The notes under the pieces were generated by a model. The model made no database searches and was not told the origin of the DNA. It saw only the letters and a list, made by a program, of their open reading frames with translations. Below, one piece after another: positions 26,108-33,978 of a stretch of 64,000 nt of DNA (position 1 is its first letter; each line of letters begins with the position of its first letter). Both the position numbers and the translations under genes were made by a program. The stretch covers positions 685,001 through 749,000 of the forward strand of contig NZ_CP005083.1 of the NCBI RefSeq assembly GCF_001563265.1, written 5' to 3'. The stretch comes from Sphingobium sp. TKS. GTDB taxonomy: Bacteria; Pseudomonadota; Alphaproteobacteria; Sphingomonadales; Sphingomonadaceae.

Positions 26108-26516
26108 CGCCGTCGCCCCCATCGAGAACAGACGCGAGCCACCCGTCGGTATAAGTCCAGGCGATGGTTTCGCGGGTCGCAAGGTCAAGGACATGGGCGC
26201 CGCCGCCGAATCCGTCGAGTCGCGGCTTCGAGCAGGTGTTGGCGTATTGGAAGCCCCACCGGCCAGTAAGCTGGAACTGTTCGGAGCAGCGCAGCACGAA
26301 CTGGATGACGCGCTCCGGGTCGCCGGTCACGTCGTCACGCATCCATAGCGCTGTTCCGCCATGCTCGGGCTGGATCGAGAGGAGAAAGCCATCAGAGGGT
26401 GGCTCTTCCGAGGCGCCTTCCTCGGAAAGGGCTTTGTAGAGCGCGAGTGCGCGGGCGGCATTTTCAGGCGTGCCGACGTCGAGTAGGCACGAGAAATGGG
26501 TGAAATAGTCGGCCAT
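26100..26516 (-). CDS. Hypothetical ICE accessory protein
   Basis: A 138-aa protein beginning MADYFTHFSCLLDVGTPENA, with LQPEHGG-like SIQPEHGGTALWMRDDVTGDPERVIQFV and a Trp/Tyr-rich end (TIAWTYTDGWLASVL). No membrane segment or catalytic motif is visible. It starts a small minus-strand unit followed by the gene at 25463-26107. Proteins like this accompany ParB/DUF932 genes in ICEs; the function is unknown. Confidence 0.75.
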   Translation of the reverse strand: MADYFTHFSCLLDVGTPENAARALALYKALSEEGASEEPPSDGFLLSIQPEHGGTALWMRDDVTGDPERVIQFVLRCSEQFQLTGRWGFQYANTCSKPRLDGFGGGAHVLDLATRETIAWTYTDGWLASVLDGGDGDA

Positions 26517-26605
26517 TTGGGGGCTCCGGACGAAAATGCCCGGTCCTGCGCAGCGCTGCTGCACAGTGATGACCGGGCCTAGGTGAGAAGAAATGTGGAG
26601 TGGAA

Positions 26606-26824
26606 TCAGTACCCGAACTGCCATGATGGCCAGTCCTGGCCGTCGTCGGCGGCAGCGAGGGCCGCCGGCAGCAGGTCTGCGTCGCCCTCGACGAGGATCG
26701 GATCGTGAACCGGCGTTTCGTCGATCACCGTGACACAGGTGACGATGCCGTCTTCGACTTCGACGTGGACGGGCACGAGGTACTGGAAGACCACGCGGCC
26801 AGTCAGCATGGACAAATCGGCCAT
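26606..26824 (-). CDS. Small hypothetical protein
   Basis: A 72-aa acidic protein (MADLSMLTGRVVFQYLVPVHVEVEDGIVTCVTVIDETPV...) with a beta-rich N-terminal half and the end GQDWPSWQFGY. I chose ATG 26824 because the upstream in-frame extension to 26887 is Arg-rich and overlaps the parB end. It lies between parB and the accessory pair on the same strand. A GCCCGGT/ACCGGGC inverted pair (26539-26580) follows it. Confidence 0.65.
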   Translation of the reverse strand: MADLSMLTGRVVFQYLVPVHVEVEDGIVTCVTVIDETPVHDPILVEGDADLLPAALAAADDGQDWPSWQFGY

Positions 26825-26883
26825 GGCGCATTCCCTTCGAAAAGGACGCGGAGAGCGGGCTTCCCGCCCTCCGCGCATGGCGA

Positions 26884-29025
26884 TCATTCGGCGGCGATCG
26901 AGGTGAACTCTTCGTCCTCGCTTTCCCCGGGCTCCTCATCGTCACCCTCATCGGTGAGGAATGCGGGAAGCGTTGCTTCGCCCTCATCCTGATCGACAAG
27001 GTCGGCGCCGGACACGCCATCGGGGTCGGCAAGCCGCAGCGGCTCGGGCAACCAGCCAGAATCCGCGAGCAGGCGTTCGGCCTCCTTCGCCATGTCGCCC
27101 TTCTTCATGTGATCGATGAGCTGGGCTGCGCGCTCGCCAGCACCCTCGCGCACGGCTTCGAGAATACGGGTCTTGGTCACGCGGCCGAGATAGTTGCCGA
27201 CAGTCGGCCGCCAGCCAACCTGCACCATGTCCAGACCGGTCTCCCGCGCGAGGCGGTCGGCTTGGTCGAAGCGCAATTGCAGACCGTACTCGCTGACGCC
27301 CGAGCCGCTGTAGGGATTAGGCCGCTCGTAAAGCGCGTTGACGCCGTAGCTCACGCAGTGGGCGAGAAGTGCCAGACGGTTCTCCTCGTCAAGCCCGGTC
27401 AGCCAATCCCACAGCGCCGTGTCATCGGCAGGGATGCGGCTTTTCCAGTGCTCGTTGCGTTCGTCGACCGACTTGACCGACATGCTGTCACCCAGCTCCT
27501 CAGCCTGGGCCGGGAAGAAGATGTGCCGGACCTGCGCCTCAAGAACGCCGCTCATCGCGCGGTGGTGGAAGGCATCCGAGACGAGCTTGTGGAGCAACGC
27601 GGTCATCGCGATCCGGGGATTCTGGGCAACCGCATCGCGCAAGGCCAGAGTGCGGTGGGCAGTCAGCTCGGTCACCAGGCGTTCGGGCAGCGGCTTGATG
27701 CCGTCGTCCTCTTCTTCCTCAGCGGGGACAGGCTGGCCCCCCATGGTGACGACGACGGGTCGGATAGCCTGAGCCAGCGACGGCTCGCTGAGGCCAGCTT
27801 CGCCGGTTTCATTTCCATCGTCGTCGGATGCGATGGCTGCCTCATCCTCGGGACGGACATAACCGCGGTCGCAGATGAGCGATCCATCTGAGTCGATGGT
27901 GACGAATACGCCCGCGATCGCGATTTCGGCGGGATCGTAATGCATGGGACGGTTGTCCAGCGCCTCCAAGGCCGCCTCGATCTCGCCGAGCCGCTGATCG
28001 ATTTCGTCCGGCAGCTCGTCGGCGTCCTCATACTGCTCGGTCAGGCGATCGAGTTCGGCCTGCAATCCCGCGCGGGTCGCCTGCTCTTCCTTGGTCATGT
28101 CGAGCGGCGTGCCGACGATCTCGCGCATCCCGTGGCTGACGCCGTAGGGAGCGCTGAGGCTTGCCTCGACCCACTTCCATCCCTCCGTGCCGATCTGGTC
28201 AGCCTCGGTGCGGAGCTTTTCGGCGACAAGCCGGTCGAGCAGGCTCACATCCTGAAGCCAACCGCCATCGTCGGACTGGAAGAGATCGCGCAGCACGATG
28301 CCGCCGGCCGCTTCGTAGACGTCCGACCCCACGAACAGCGCGCGCTTGTCGGAAGCCCGGACGGTGGTTTCGGTGAGCATGCGGCGGATCTGCCAGGGCT
28401 CATTCTGCCAGCTGTCGCGGATCGCCTCCCAGACCTGCTCCTGCCGTGCGTGATCCTCCGAGACGGTGAAGGCCATCAGCTGTTCGAGGGTCATGCCGTC
28501 CTCGGCATAGACCTCGAGCAAACTGGGGGCGGCGGCCGCGAGGCGCAGGCGCTGCTTCACGACGTTGACGCCGACGAAGAAGGCCGCCGCGATGGCCTCT
28601 TCGGTCATGCCCTTGTCTCGCATGGCCTGGAAGGCGCGGAATTGGTCGAGGGGGTGGAGCGGTGCGCGTTCGATGTTCTCGACCAGCGAGACTTCGTCGA
28701 CGAGGATGCCGCTGGCGGCATCGCCGACAACGCAGGGCACCGGCGTGGTGCGAGCGAGGCGCTTCTGCTTGGCGAGGAGTTCGAGCGCACGATAGCGACG
28801 CCCGCCGGCCGGCACCTCGAACATACCGGTTTCGACGCCATCTGCGTCCAGCACCGGCCGGACATGCAGCGACTGGATGAGGCCGCGCCGGGCGATGGAC
28901 TCGGCCAGTTCGTCGACCGAAACGCCGGCCTTCACGCGCCGGACGTTGGACTGGCTGAGGACCAGTTTGTTGAAGGGGATGTCGCGCGACGACGACAGGG
29001 TGATCTTCTGGGCAGCAGTTGCCAT
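26884..29025 (-). CDS. parB: ParB/Spo0J-family protein
   Basis: A 713-aa ParB-like protein. The N-terminal ParB domain has VDELAESIARRGLIQSLHVRP, PAGGRRYRALELL and the CTP-binding-type EVSLVENIERAPLHPLDQFRAF, followed by the KorB-like helix region MTEEAIAAAFFVGVNVVKQRLRL. The long C-terminal part (about 330-713) is acidic and unusual for chromosomal ParB of about 300 residues, but normal for ICE and plasmid members of this group. No parA gene lies nearby, so partition may not be its job; plasmid-like regulation or DNA protection are alternatives. Confidence 0.92.
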   Translation of the reverse strand: MATAAQKITLSSSRDIPFNKLVLSQSNVRRVKAGVSVDELAESIARRGLIQSLHVRPVLDADGVETGMFEVPAGGRRYRALELLAKQKRLARTTPVPCVVGDAASGILVDEVSLVENIERAPLHPLDQFRAFQAMRDKGMTEEAIAAAFFVGVNVVKQRLRLAAAAPSLLEVYAEDGMTLEQLMAFTVSEDHARQEQVWEAIRDSWQNEPWQIRRMLTETTVRASDKRALFVGSDVYEAAGGIVLRDLFQSDDGGWLQDVSLLDRLVAEKLRTEADQIGTEGWKWVEASLSAPYGVSHGMREIVGTPLDMTKEEQATRAGLQAELDRLTEQYEDADELPDEIDQRLGEIEAALEALDNRPMHYDPAEIAIAGVFVTIDSDGSLICDRGYVRPEDEAAIASDDDGNETGEAGLSEPSLAQAIRPVVVTMGGQPVPAEEEEDDGIKPLPERLVTELTAHRTLALRDAVAQNPRIAMTALLHKLVSDAFHHRAMSGVLEAQVRHIFFPAQAEELGDSMSVKSVDERNEHWKSRIPADDTALWDWLTGLDEENRLALLAHCVSYGVNALYERPNPYSGSGVSEYGLQLRFDQADRLARETGLDMVQVGWRPTVGNYLGRVTKTRILEAVREGAGERAAQLIDHMKKGDMAKEAERLLADSGWLPEPLRLADPDGVSGADLVDQDEGEATLPAFLTDEGDDEEPGESEDEEFTSIAAE

Positions 29026-29037
29026 GGTTGTTACTCC

Positions 29038-29110
29038 GCGACGGGCCGTCCGAGAGCCTCTCTCTCGAAACCTCGACCCGTCACGAAGCGAAGCGCCGCC
29101 CTCTTCCTTT
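29038..29110 (-). promoter_or_regulatory. 5' leader element of parB
   Basis: On the minus strand the leader reads TTCGTGACGGGTCGAGG, then GAGAGAGAGGCTCTCGG, then CCCGTC shortly before the ATG. GACGGG and CCCGTC can pair as a stem, and GAGAG/CTCTC can form an inner stem. The DUF932 leader has the same block order and almost the same spacing, which suggests a shared regulatory RNA or binding site. Confidence 0.6.
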
Positions 29111-29157
29111 CGGAGGGGCAGCGCAACGCAGGGGAAAACAGGACCTTTCCGCTGGGG

Positions 29158-30351
29158 TCAGTGAACCCGGTCGAGCAGCTTCTTGGCCTTGCCTTCCATG
29201 TCGAGGCGGGCGTCCTGGTGGGACTTGTCGCGAGCCAGCGCGGTGATGCCCTGGACGAAATCGAAGATCGATTCAGGCGGCCGACCTTCCTCGGCGAGTA
29301 CGGTCTCGATGATCCTGCCCGTCTCGGCTTTGGAAAATCCGCGCTTACGAAGGAAATCACTGCGATCCTCATCGGTGCGGGCAACGATGCGCTCGCGGGC
29401 GGCCTTGATGCCGTTCACGAAGGGCAACGGCGAGGAGTTGGCGAAGCCCTCCAGGGCCGGGGCCGCCTCATGGGCGAAGCGGTTGGCGGCATATTTGCTG
29501 TGGCGGATGGTGATTTCCTCGAAATCCTCGACGCCCCAGAGGTTCCGGTTCTGGCAGACCGCGCGCAGGTAGAAGCTCGCCATGCCCAGCGTCTTGGCAC
29601 CGACCTCGGAGTTCCAGCAGTAGAAGCCCCGGAAGTAGAGGTCCGGCGATCCATCGGGCAGTCGTCCTGCCTCGATCGGGTTGAGGTCATCGACCAGAAA
29701 CAGGAACACGTCGCGGTCCGAGGCATAGAGGGTGGTCGTGTCGCGGGTGATGTCGACACGCGGGTTGTAGATGCCGGTCGACCAGTCGAGCACGCCGGGA
29801 ACCTTCCAGCGGGTATCGCCCGTGCCGTTGCCGGCGATTTTCTGCACGGCTTCGACGAGTTCATGGTCGTAGATCCGGCCATAGTCAGGCCCCGTCACCG
29901 CGCGCAGTTCCACTCGGCCGTTGCCGGTCTCCAACGTCTTGATCTGCTCGGCGCGATGCGAGGACAGACCGTATTGCAGATTGATCGCGGCCAGCGGTGC
30001 GGGAAGCTGGCGCAGGTAGGCAGCGGGTGCCCCGACCTGGCTCGCCAACTGGCCAAAGCTCCAGTGGGTCGGGACGACGGGCGCATCGGAGCCGGGCAGG
30101 ATCAGCGCCAGACGCTCGGGATCGTTGCGGTTCGCCTCGACGTGGATGAGGGCGGTTTCGACAACACGGGTCCGGCTGCGCTCGGAGCGGCCGCGCACCG
30201 AACGGGCCAGATCGCCCAGCGAGAGGTACCGCTCATCGTCGGGCCGCGAGAACCATTCGGACGAGACGCGACCGATGCGTTCGCCGCGTGTGACATCGAC
30301 CTTGTAACCGCCGCGTGCATCGGGGCGGGCATCGAGAACCTGCATGTTCAT
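29158..30351 (-). CDS. DUF932 family protein
   Basis: A 397-aa DUF932 (phage/plasmid-like) protein. Typical segments are THWSFGQLASQVGAPAAYLRQLPAPLAAINLQYGL, YDHELVEAVQKIAG, DRDVFLFLVDDLNPIE, FYCWNSEVGAKTLGMASFYLRAVCQNRNLWG and the end KAKKLLDRVH. The family is widespread on mobile elements with unproven function; a role with element DNA is inferred. Its leader resembles that of parB, so the two are probably co-regulated. Confidence 0.88.
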   Translation of the reverse strand: MNMQVLDARPDARGGYKVDVTRGERIGRVSSEWFSRPDDERYLSLGDLARSVRGRSERSRTRVVETALIHVEANRNDPERLALILPGSDAPVVPTHWSFGQLASQVGAPAAYLRQLPAPLAAINLQYGLSSHRAEQIKTLETGNGRVELRAVTGPDYGRIYDHELVEAVQKIAGNGTGDTRWKVPGVLDWSTGIYNPRVDITRDTTTLYASDRDVFLFLVDDLNPIEAGRLPDGSPDLYFRGFYCWNSEVGAKTLGMASFYLRAVCQNRNLWGVEDFEEITIRHSKYAANRFAHEAAPALEGFANSSPLPFVNGIKAARERIVARTDEDRSDFLRKRGFSKAETGRIIETVLAEEGRPPESIFDFVQGITALARDKSHQDARLDMEGKAKKLLDRVH

Positions 30352-30360
30352 GGGAAATCT

Positions 30361-30436
30361 CCATGACGGGCGCCGAAAGACTCTCTCTCAGGCCTCAACC
30401 CGTCACGAAAATCCCTCCACACTCTCCCTCTTCCCC
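30361..30436 (-). promoter_or_regulatory. 5' leader element of the DUF932 gene
   Basis: On the minus strand the blocks are GAGGGAGAG, TTCGTGACGGGTTGAGG, GAGAGAGAGTCTTTCGG and CCCGTCATGGAG before the ATG at 30351. GACGGG and CCCGTC are complementary arms about 35 bases apart. This is the clearest of three related leaders in the window (the others are at 29038-29110 and 24995-25060). Confidence 0.6.
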
Positions 30437-30577
30437 GGGGCGTTGCGGGGTGTCCCCGCACAAGGGGTCGGCAGAGACCTCGGCTCGGCCGCAGGGGACG
30501 CTTTCCCCTCTTGCCGGACTTCTGATCGGCGATCTCGCAACTTGCGACATGCCCATCCCCCGGCCTAGTGTCAGCCC

Positions 30578-33331
30578 ATGAACGCAGTCGAGATCGAACA
30601 AGCCATTTCCGAATTGGCCGCGCAGCCTTTTGATCGCGCGGAGTTTCCCTATGCCTTCCTCGAAGCCTTCGGGAACAAGGCTACCACGATCAAGAAGCTG
30701 CGGCAGGGCGCGTCCAACGGGTCCGACGTGCCCGGCGGCGTGCTTCAGCGCAGCAATATCCACATCGCCACATGCGAAGCCGGCGCGGCCGACGTTACGC
30801 TCACCGCGCTGCGGCAGAGCGCGAAGACGGTGGCGGCCAAGGCCAAGTTCATCCTTGCCACCGATGGCGATCAGTTCCTGGCTGAAGACCTGGCCAGCGG
30901 CGAAATCGTGTCCTGCGCCTATGTCGATTTCCCGGATCATTTCGGCGTGTTCCTGCCGCTGGCGGGCATCACCACAGTCAAGCAGATCCGCGAGAGCACG
31001 TTTGATATCCGGGCGACGAGCCGGCTCAACAAGCTCTATGTCGAGCTGCTGAAGGACAATCCGGACTGGGCGAGCGCCGAGCGGCGACCGGACATGAACC
31101 ACTTCATGGCGCGGCTGATCTTCTGCTTCTTTGCTGAAGATACCGACATCTTCCACGGCGATGGCCTGTTCACCAAGACGGTGGAGCAGATCAGCGCGCG
31201 CGATTCGTCCGACACGCACCATGTGATCAGCGAAGTGTTCCGGGCGATGGACACCAAGCTGGCCGACCGGGCCGGGGCGAACATCCCGCGCTATGCCAAC
31301 GGCTTTCCCTATGTGAACGGACAGTTGTTTTCGGGCAGCACGGAAACCCCGCGGTTCAGCCGGATCGCGCGGTCCTATCTGGTCAACATCGGCAACCTCA
31401 ACTGGAAGAAGATCAACCCCGACATCTTCGGTAGCATGATCCAGGCGGTGGCCGATGATGAGGAGCGCGGCGCGCTCGGCATGCATTACACCAGCGTGCC
31501 GAACATCCTGAAGGTGCTGAACCCGCTGTTTCTCGACGACCTGCGCGAGAAGCTGGCCGAGGCAGGCGACAACGCGCGCAAGCTGCTGAACCTGCGCCAG
31601 CGCATGGCGAAGATCCGGGTCTTCGATCCGGCCTGCGGATCGGGCAATTTCCTCGTCATCGCCTACAAGCAGATGCGGGAGATCGAATGGGAGATCAACA
31701 AGCTGCGCAGCGAGTCGGACCGGCGCAGCGACATCCCGCTGACCAATTTTCGCGGAATCGAACTGCGCGATTTCCCGGCGGAGATCGCCCGTCTGGCGCT
31801 GATTATCGCCGAATATCAGTGCGACGTGCTCTATCGCGGGCAGCAGGAAGCGCTGGCCGAATTCCTGCCGCTGGACAGCCAGAACTGGATCACTTGCGGC
31901 AATGCCCTGCGGCTCGACTGGCTGAGCATTTGCCCGCCGACCGGGACGGGCGTGCGGGTGCAGGCCGATGATCTGTTCGGCACGCCAGTCGACCAATCCG
32001 AGATCGACTTCACCAATGAAGGCGGCGACACCTATATTTGCGGAAATCCACCTTACAAAGGTAGCCAAACCCAAACATCGGAACAGAAGGACGACCTTGC
32101 CAAAGTCTTTGATCCTTATGGCATATCCTCCAAGCAGATAGATTATGTAGGCGGATGGTTCATGAAGGCGGCAGCTTTTGCTCAACACACCGCTGCCGAC
32201 GCAGCATTCGTCAGCACCAACTCAGTATGCCAGGGTCGAATTGTGCCTTTGCTATGGCCCCGGATATTTGAAACGGGCGCTCATATTCATTTTGCTCACA
32301 CGTCGTTCAAGTGGGCGAACCTTGCCAGCCACAATGCCGGTGTAACCGTCGCCATTGTTGGAATTTCACAATCCAATTCGGGCAAACGGCGCCTCTTTGA
32401 CCTTGGTGCTGACGGCGAAACGACCGTCCGGGATGCCGCTAATATTACCCCATATCTGACCATCGGCGACAACGTCATAATATCGGGTCAGCGAACTAGC
32501 GTCGCCGATTTGCCGAACATGTCGTTTGGCAATATGCCAATTGATGGCGGAAATCTGCTTATGACAGCCGACGAACTTGCCGGGTTGGGGCTGACTGCGA
32601 ACGATAAAAACACCTTCGTGCGACGGATCTACGGCTCAGCTGAATTTATCCGAGGCATTGCACGGTATTGCCTTTGGATCTCGGATGACCGTCTTGGCGA
32701 TGCAGTGAAAATTGACGCGATCAGAGGCCGCATCGACGGCGTCGAAGCCATGCGGCTTGCCAGCAAAGATGCAGGCACGCGCGAGATGGCTCGTAACCCA
32801 CATCAATTCAGGGAAATGTATGCCGGAAAGCGGCATACGCTTATTCTTCCGGGTGTTTCGTCAGAAAGCCGCGAATATCTCCCGGTCGGCCTTCTTGATA
32901 GCCGCTCCGTTGTCAGCAACCTCGCATTTGCGCTCTACGACGCCCAGCTTTGGAACATGGCGCTTATAGCCTCCCGCCTGCACCTTGTTTGGATCGCGAC
33001 GGTATGCGGAAAGCTGAAAACTGATTTCCGCTACTCAAACACCCTTGGCTGGAACACCTTCCCGGTCCCCAAGCTGACCGAGCAGAACAAGGCCGACCTC
33101 ACCCGCTGCGCCGAAGACATCCTCCTCGCCCGCGAGGCGCATTTCCCGGCAACCATCGCCGATCTCTACGATCCCGAGAAAATGCCCGAAAATCTCCGCC
33201 ATGCGCATGAGCGCAACGATGAGGTGCTGGAGCGCATCTACATCGGCCGCCGCTTCAAGAACGACACCGAACGGCTCGAAAAGCTGTTCGAACTCTACAC
33301 GCGGATGACCAGCGCCAAGGCAGCGGCCTGA
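30578..33331 (+). CDS. MmeI-like DNA methyltransferase without visible nuclease motif
   Basis: A 917-aa class I adenine-type DNA methylase with MmeI-family architecture: N-terminal domain (about 1-150), helical spacer, catalytic domain with FDPACGSGNFLV (349-360) and CGNPPYKG (488-495), target-recognition region (about 500-820) and C-terminal helices. In MmeI the N-terminal domain holds a D...ExK nuclease site; at the equivalent place this protein reads SNIHIATCEAGAAD with no ExK, so it probably only methylates. The downstream helicase and GIY-YIG nuclease may supply cleavage. From about 32030 to 33050 the DNA is visibly more A+T-rich than the rest, suggesting an exchanged recognition domain. 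Confidence 0.85.
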   Translation: MNAVEIEQAISELAAQPFDRAEFPYAFLEAFGNKATTIKKLRQGASNGSDVPGGVLQRSNIHIATCEAGAADVTLTALRQSAKTVAAKAKFILATDGDQFLAEDLASGEIVSCAYVDFPDHFGVFLPLAGITTVKQIRESTFDIRATSRLNKLYVELLKDNPDWASAERRPDMNHFMARLIFCFFAEDTDIFHGDGLFTKTVEQISARDSSDTHHVISEVFRAMDTKLADRAGANIPRYANGFPYVNGQLFSGSTETPRFSRIARSYLVNIGNLNWKKINPDIFGSMIQAVADDEERGALGMHYTSVPNILKVLNPLFLDDLREKLAEAGDNARKLLNLRQRMAKIRVFDPACGSGNFLVIAYKQMREIEWEINKLRSESDRRSDIPLTNFRGIELRDFPAEIARLALIIAEYQCDVLYRGQQEALAEFLPLDSQNWITCGNALRLDWLSICPPTGTGVRVQADDLFGTPVDQSEIDFTNEGGDTYICGNPPYKGSQTQTSEQKDDLAKVFDPYGISSKQIDYVGGWFMKAAAFAQHTAADAAFVSTNSVCQGRIVPLLWPRIFETGAHIHFAHTSFKWANLASHNAGVTVAIVGISQSNSGKRRLFDLGADGETTVRDAANITPYLTIGDNVIISGQRTSVADLPNMSFGNMPIDGGNLLMTADELAGLGLTANDKNTFVRRIYGSAEFIRGIARYCLWISDDRLGDAVKIDAIRGRIDGVEAMRLASKDAGTREMARNPHQFREMYAGKRHTLILPGVSSESREYLPVGLLDSRSVVSNLAFALYDAQLWNMALIASRLHLVWIATVCGKLKTDFRYSNTLGWNTFPVPKLTEQNKADLTRCAEDILLAREAHFPATIADLYDPEKMPENLRHAHERNDEVLERIYIGRRFKNDTERLEKLFELYTRMTSAKAAA

Positions 33332-33342
33332 CCGGCGCACGA

Positions 33343-33389
33343 TTGACTTTCGGGGCAATTGGCGTATCTCTCATATGAGATACAGGAGG
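33343..33389 (+). promoter_or_regulatory. Promoter and operator of the DinJ/YafQ-type pair
   Basis: TTGACT (33343-33348) is a good -35, with TATCTC (33365-33370) 16 bases on as a possible -10. GTATCTC (33364-33370) and GAGATAC (33377-33383) are perfect 7-bp inverted arms around TCATAT, covering that -10. AGGAGG at 33384-33389 is the ribosome-binding site. Toxin-antitoxin complexes repress through such palindromes. Confidence 0.65.
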
Positions 33390-33395
33390 CTCCGC

Positions 33396-33674
33396 ATGAA
33401 CGCTCCCAGTTCCATGCTCCATGTCCGCTTGGACAACGAATTGAAGGCGAGAGCCACCGAGGCGCTGGCGGCGATGGGGCTGACGGCTTCCGATGCCGTG
33501 CGCCTGCTGTTCCACCGCATCGCGGTCGATCAGGCGTTCCCGCTGGAACTGAAGGTGCCCAACGCCGAAACCCGCGCCGCGCTGGAAGAGGTGGCACAGA
33601 TGAAGGCAGATCGGCGCGTCCGCTTTGCCAATGCTGATGAGATGTTCGCGGCGCTCGATGGCAAAGCCCAGTAA
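33396..33674 (+). CDS. dinJ: RelB/DinJ-family antitoxin
   Basis: A 92-aa ribbon-helix-helix antitoxin: SMLHVRLDNELKARATEALAAMGLTASDAVRLLFHRIAVDQAFPLELKVPN is the DinJ/RelB signature, and the C-terminal DRRVRFANADEMFAALDGKAQ would bind the toxin. AGGAGG lies 6 bases before ATG 33396; the in-frame ATG at 33375 lies inside the operator. It overlaps the toxin gene by 17 bases. The pair has its own promoter inside the methylase-helicase block. Confidence 0.92.
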   Translation: MNAPSSMLHVRLDNELKARATEALAAMGLTASDAVRLLFHRIAVDQAFPLELKVPNAETRAALEEVAQMKADRRVRFANADEMFAALDGKAQ

Positions 33675-33978
33675 GCGCGCCGTCACGCCGCGCGCGGCCG
33701 AGTACGCCAAGGCCTTTCACAAGGATTGGGAACGCCTGTCGCGCTCCGGACGGTTTGACATGGCCCAGCTCAAGGAAGCGATGCTCCTGCTGATCGCCAA
33801 TGACGCGCCGCTCGGCCCAGAGTGGCGCGATCATGCGCTGAAAGGCGATTGGCAGGGGAGCCGGGAATGCCACATCGGCGGCGATTTCCTGCTGATCTAT
33901 GACGTTGACGACGCTGCGGGGAAAAGTGGGACCATCTACTTCGTCCGTGCGGGCACCCACAGTGAGCTGTTCAAATGA
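33658..33978 (+). CDS. yafQ: YafQ/RelE-family mRNA interferase toxin
   Basis: A 106-aa RelE-superfamily toxin of the YafQ type: WERLSRSGRFDMAQLKEAMLLL, DHALKGDWQGSRECHIGGDFLLIYDV and the end FVRAGTHSELF. The His, Asp and terminal GTHS residues used by YafQ are present; the family Trp after Asp is Phe here. YafQ cleaves mRNA on the ribosome. It overlaps the helicase start by 4 bases, so it is physically embedded in the methylase/helicase/GIY-YIG block. Confidence 0.9.
   Translation: MAKPSKRAVTPRAAEYAKAFHKDWERLSRSGRFDMAQLKEAMLLLIANDAPLGPEWRDHALKGDWQGSRECHIGGDFLLIYDVDDAAGKSGTIYFVRAGTHSELFK

Noticed and set aside
27940..30366. An 808-codon plus-strand frame across parB and the DUF932 gene
   Set aside because: It runs through two well-recognised minus-strand genes and their leaders and has no family resemblance.
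30578..33331. Self-contained type IIG (MmeI) restriction enzyme
   Set aside because: No D...ExK nuclease motif is visible in the N-terminal domain, so I call only the methylase function.
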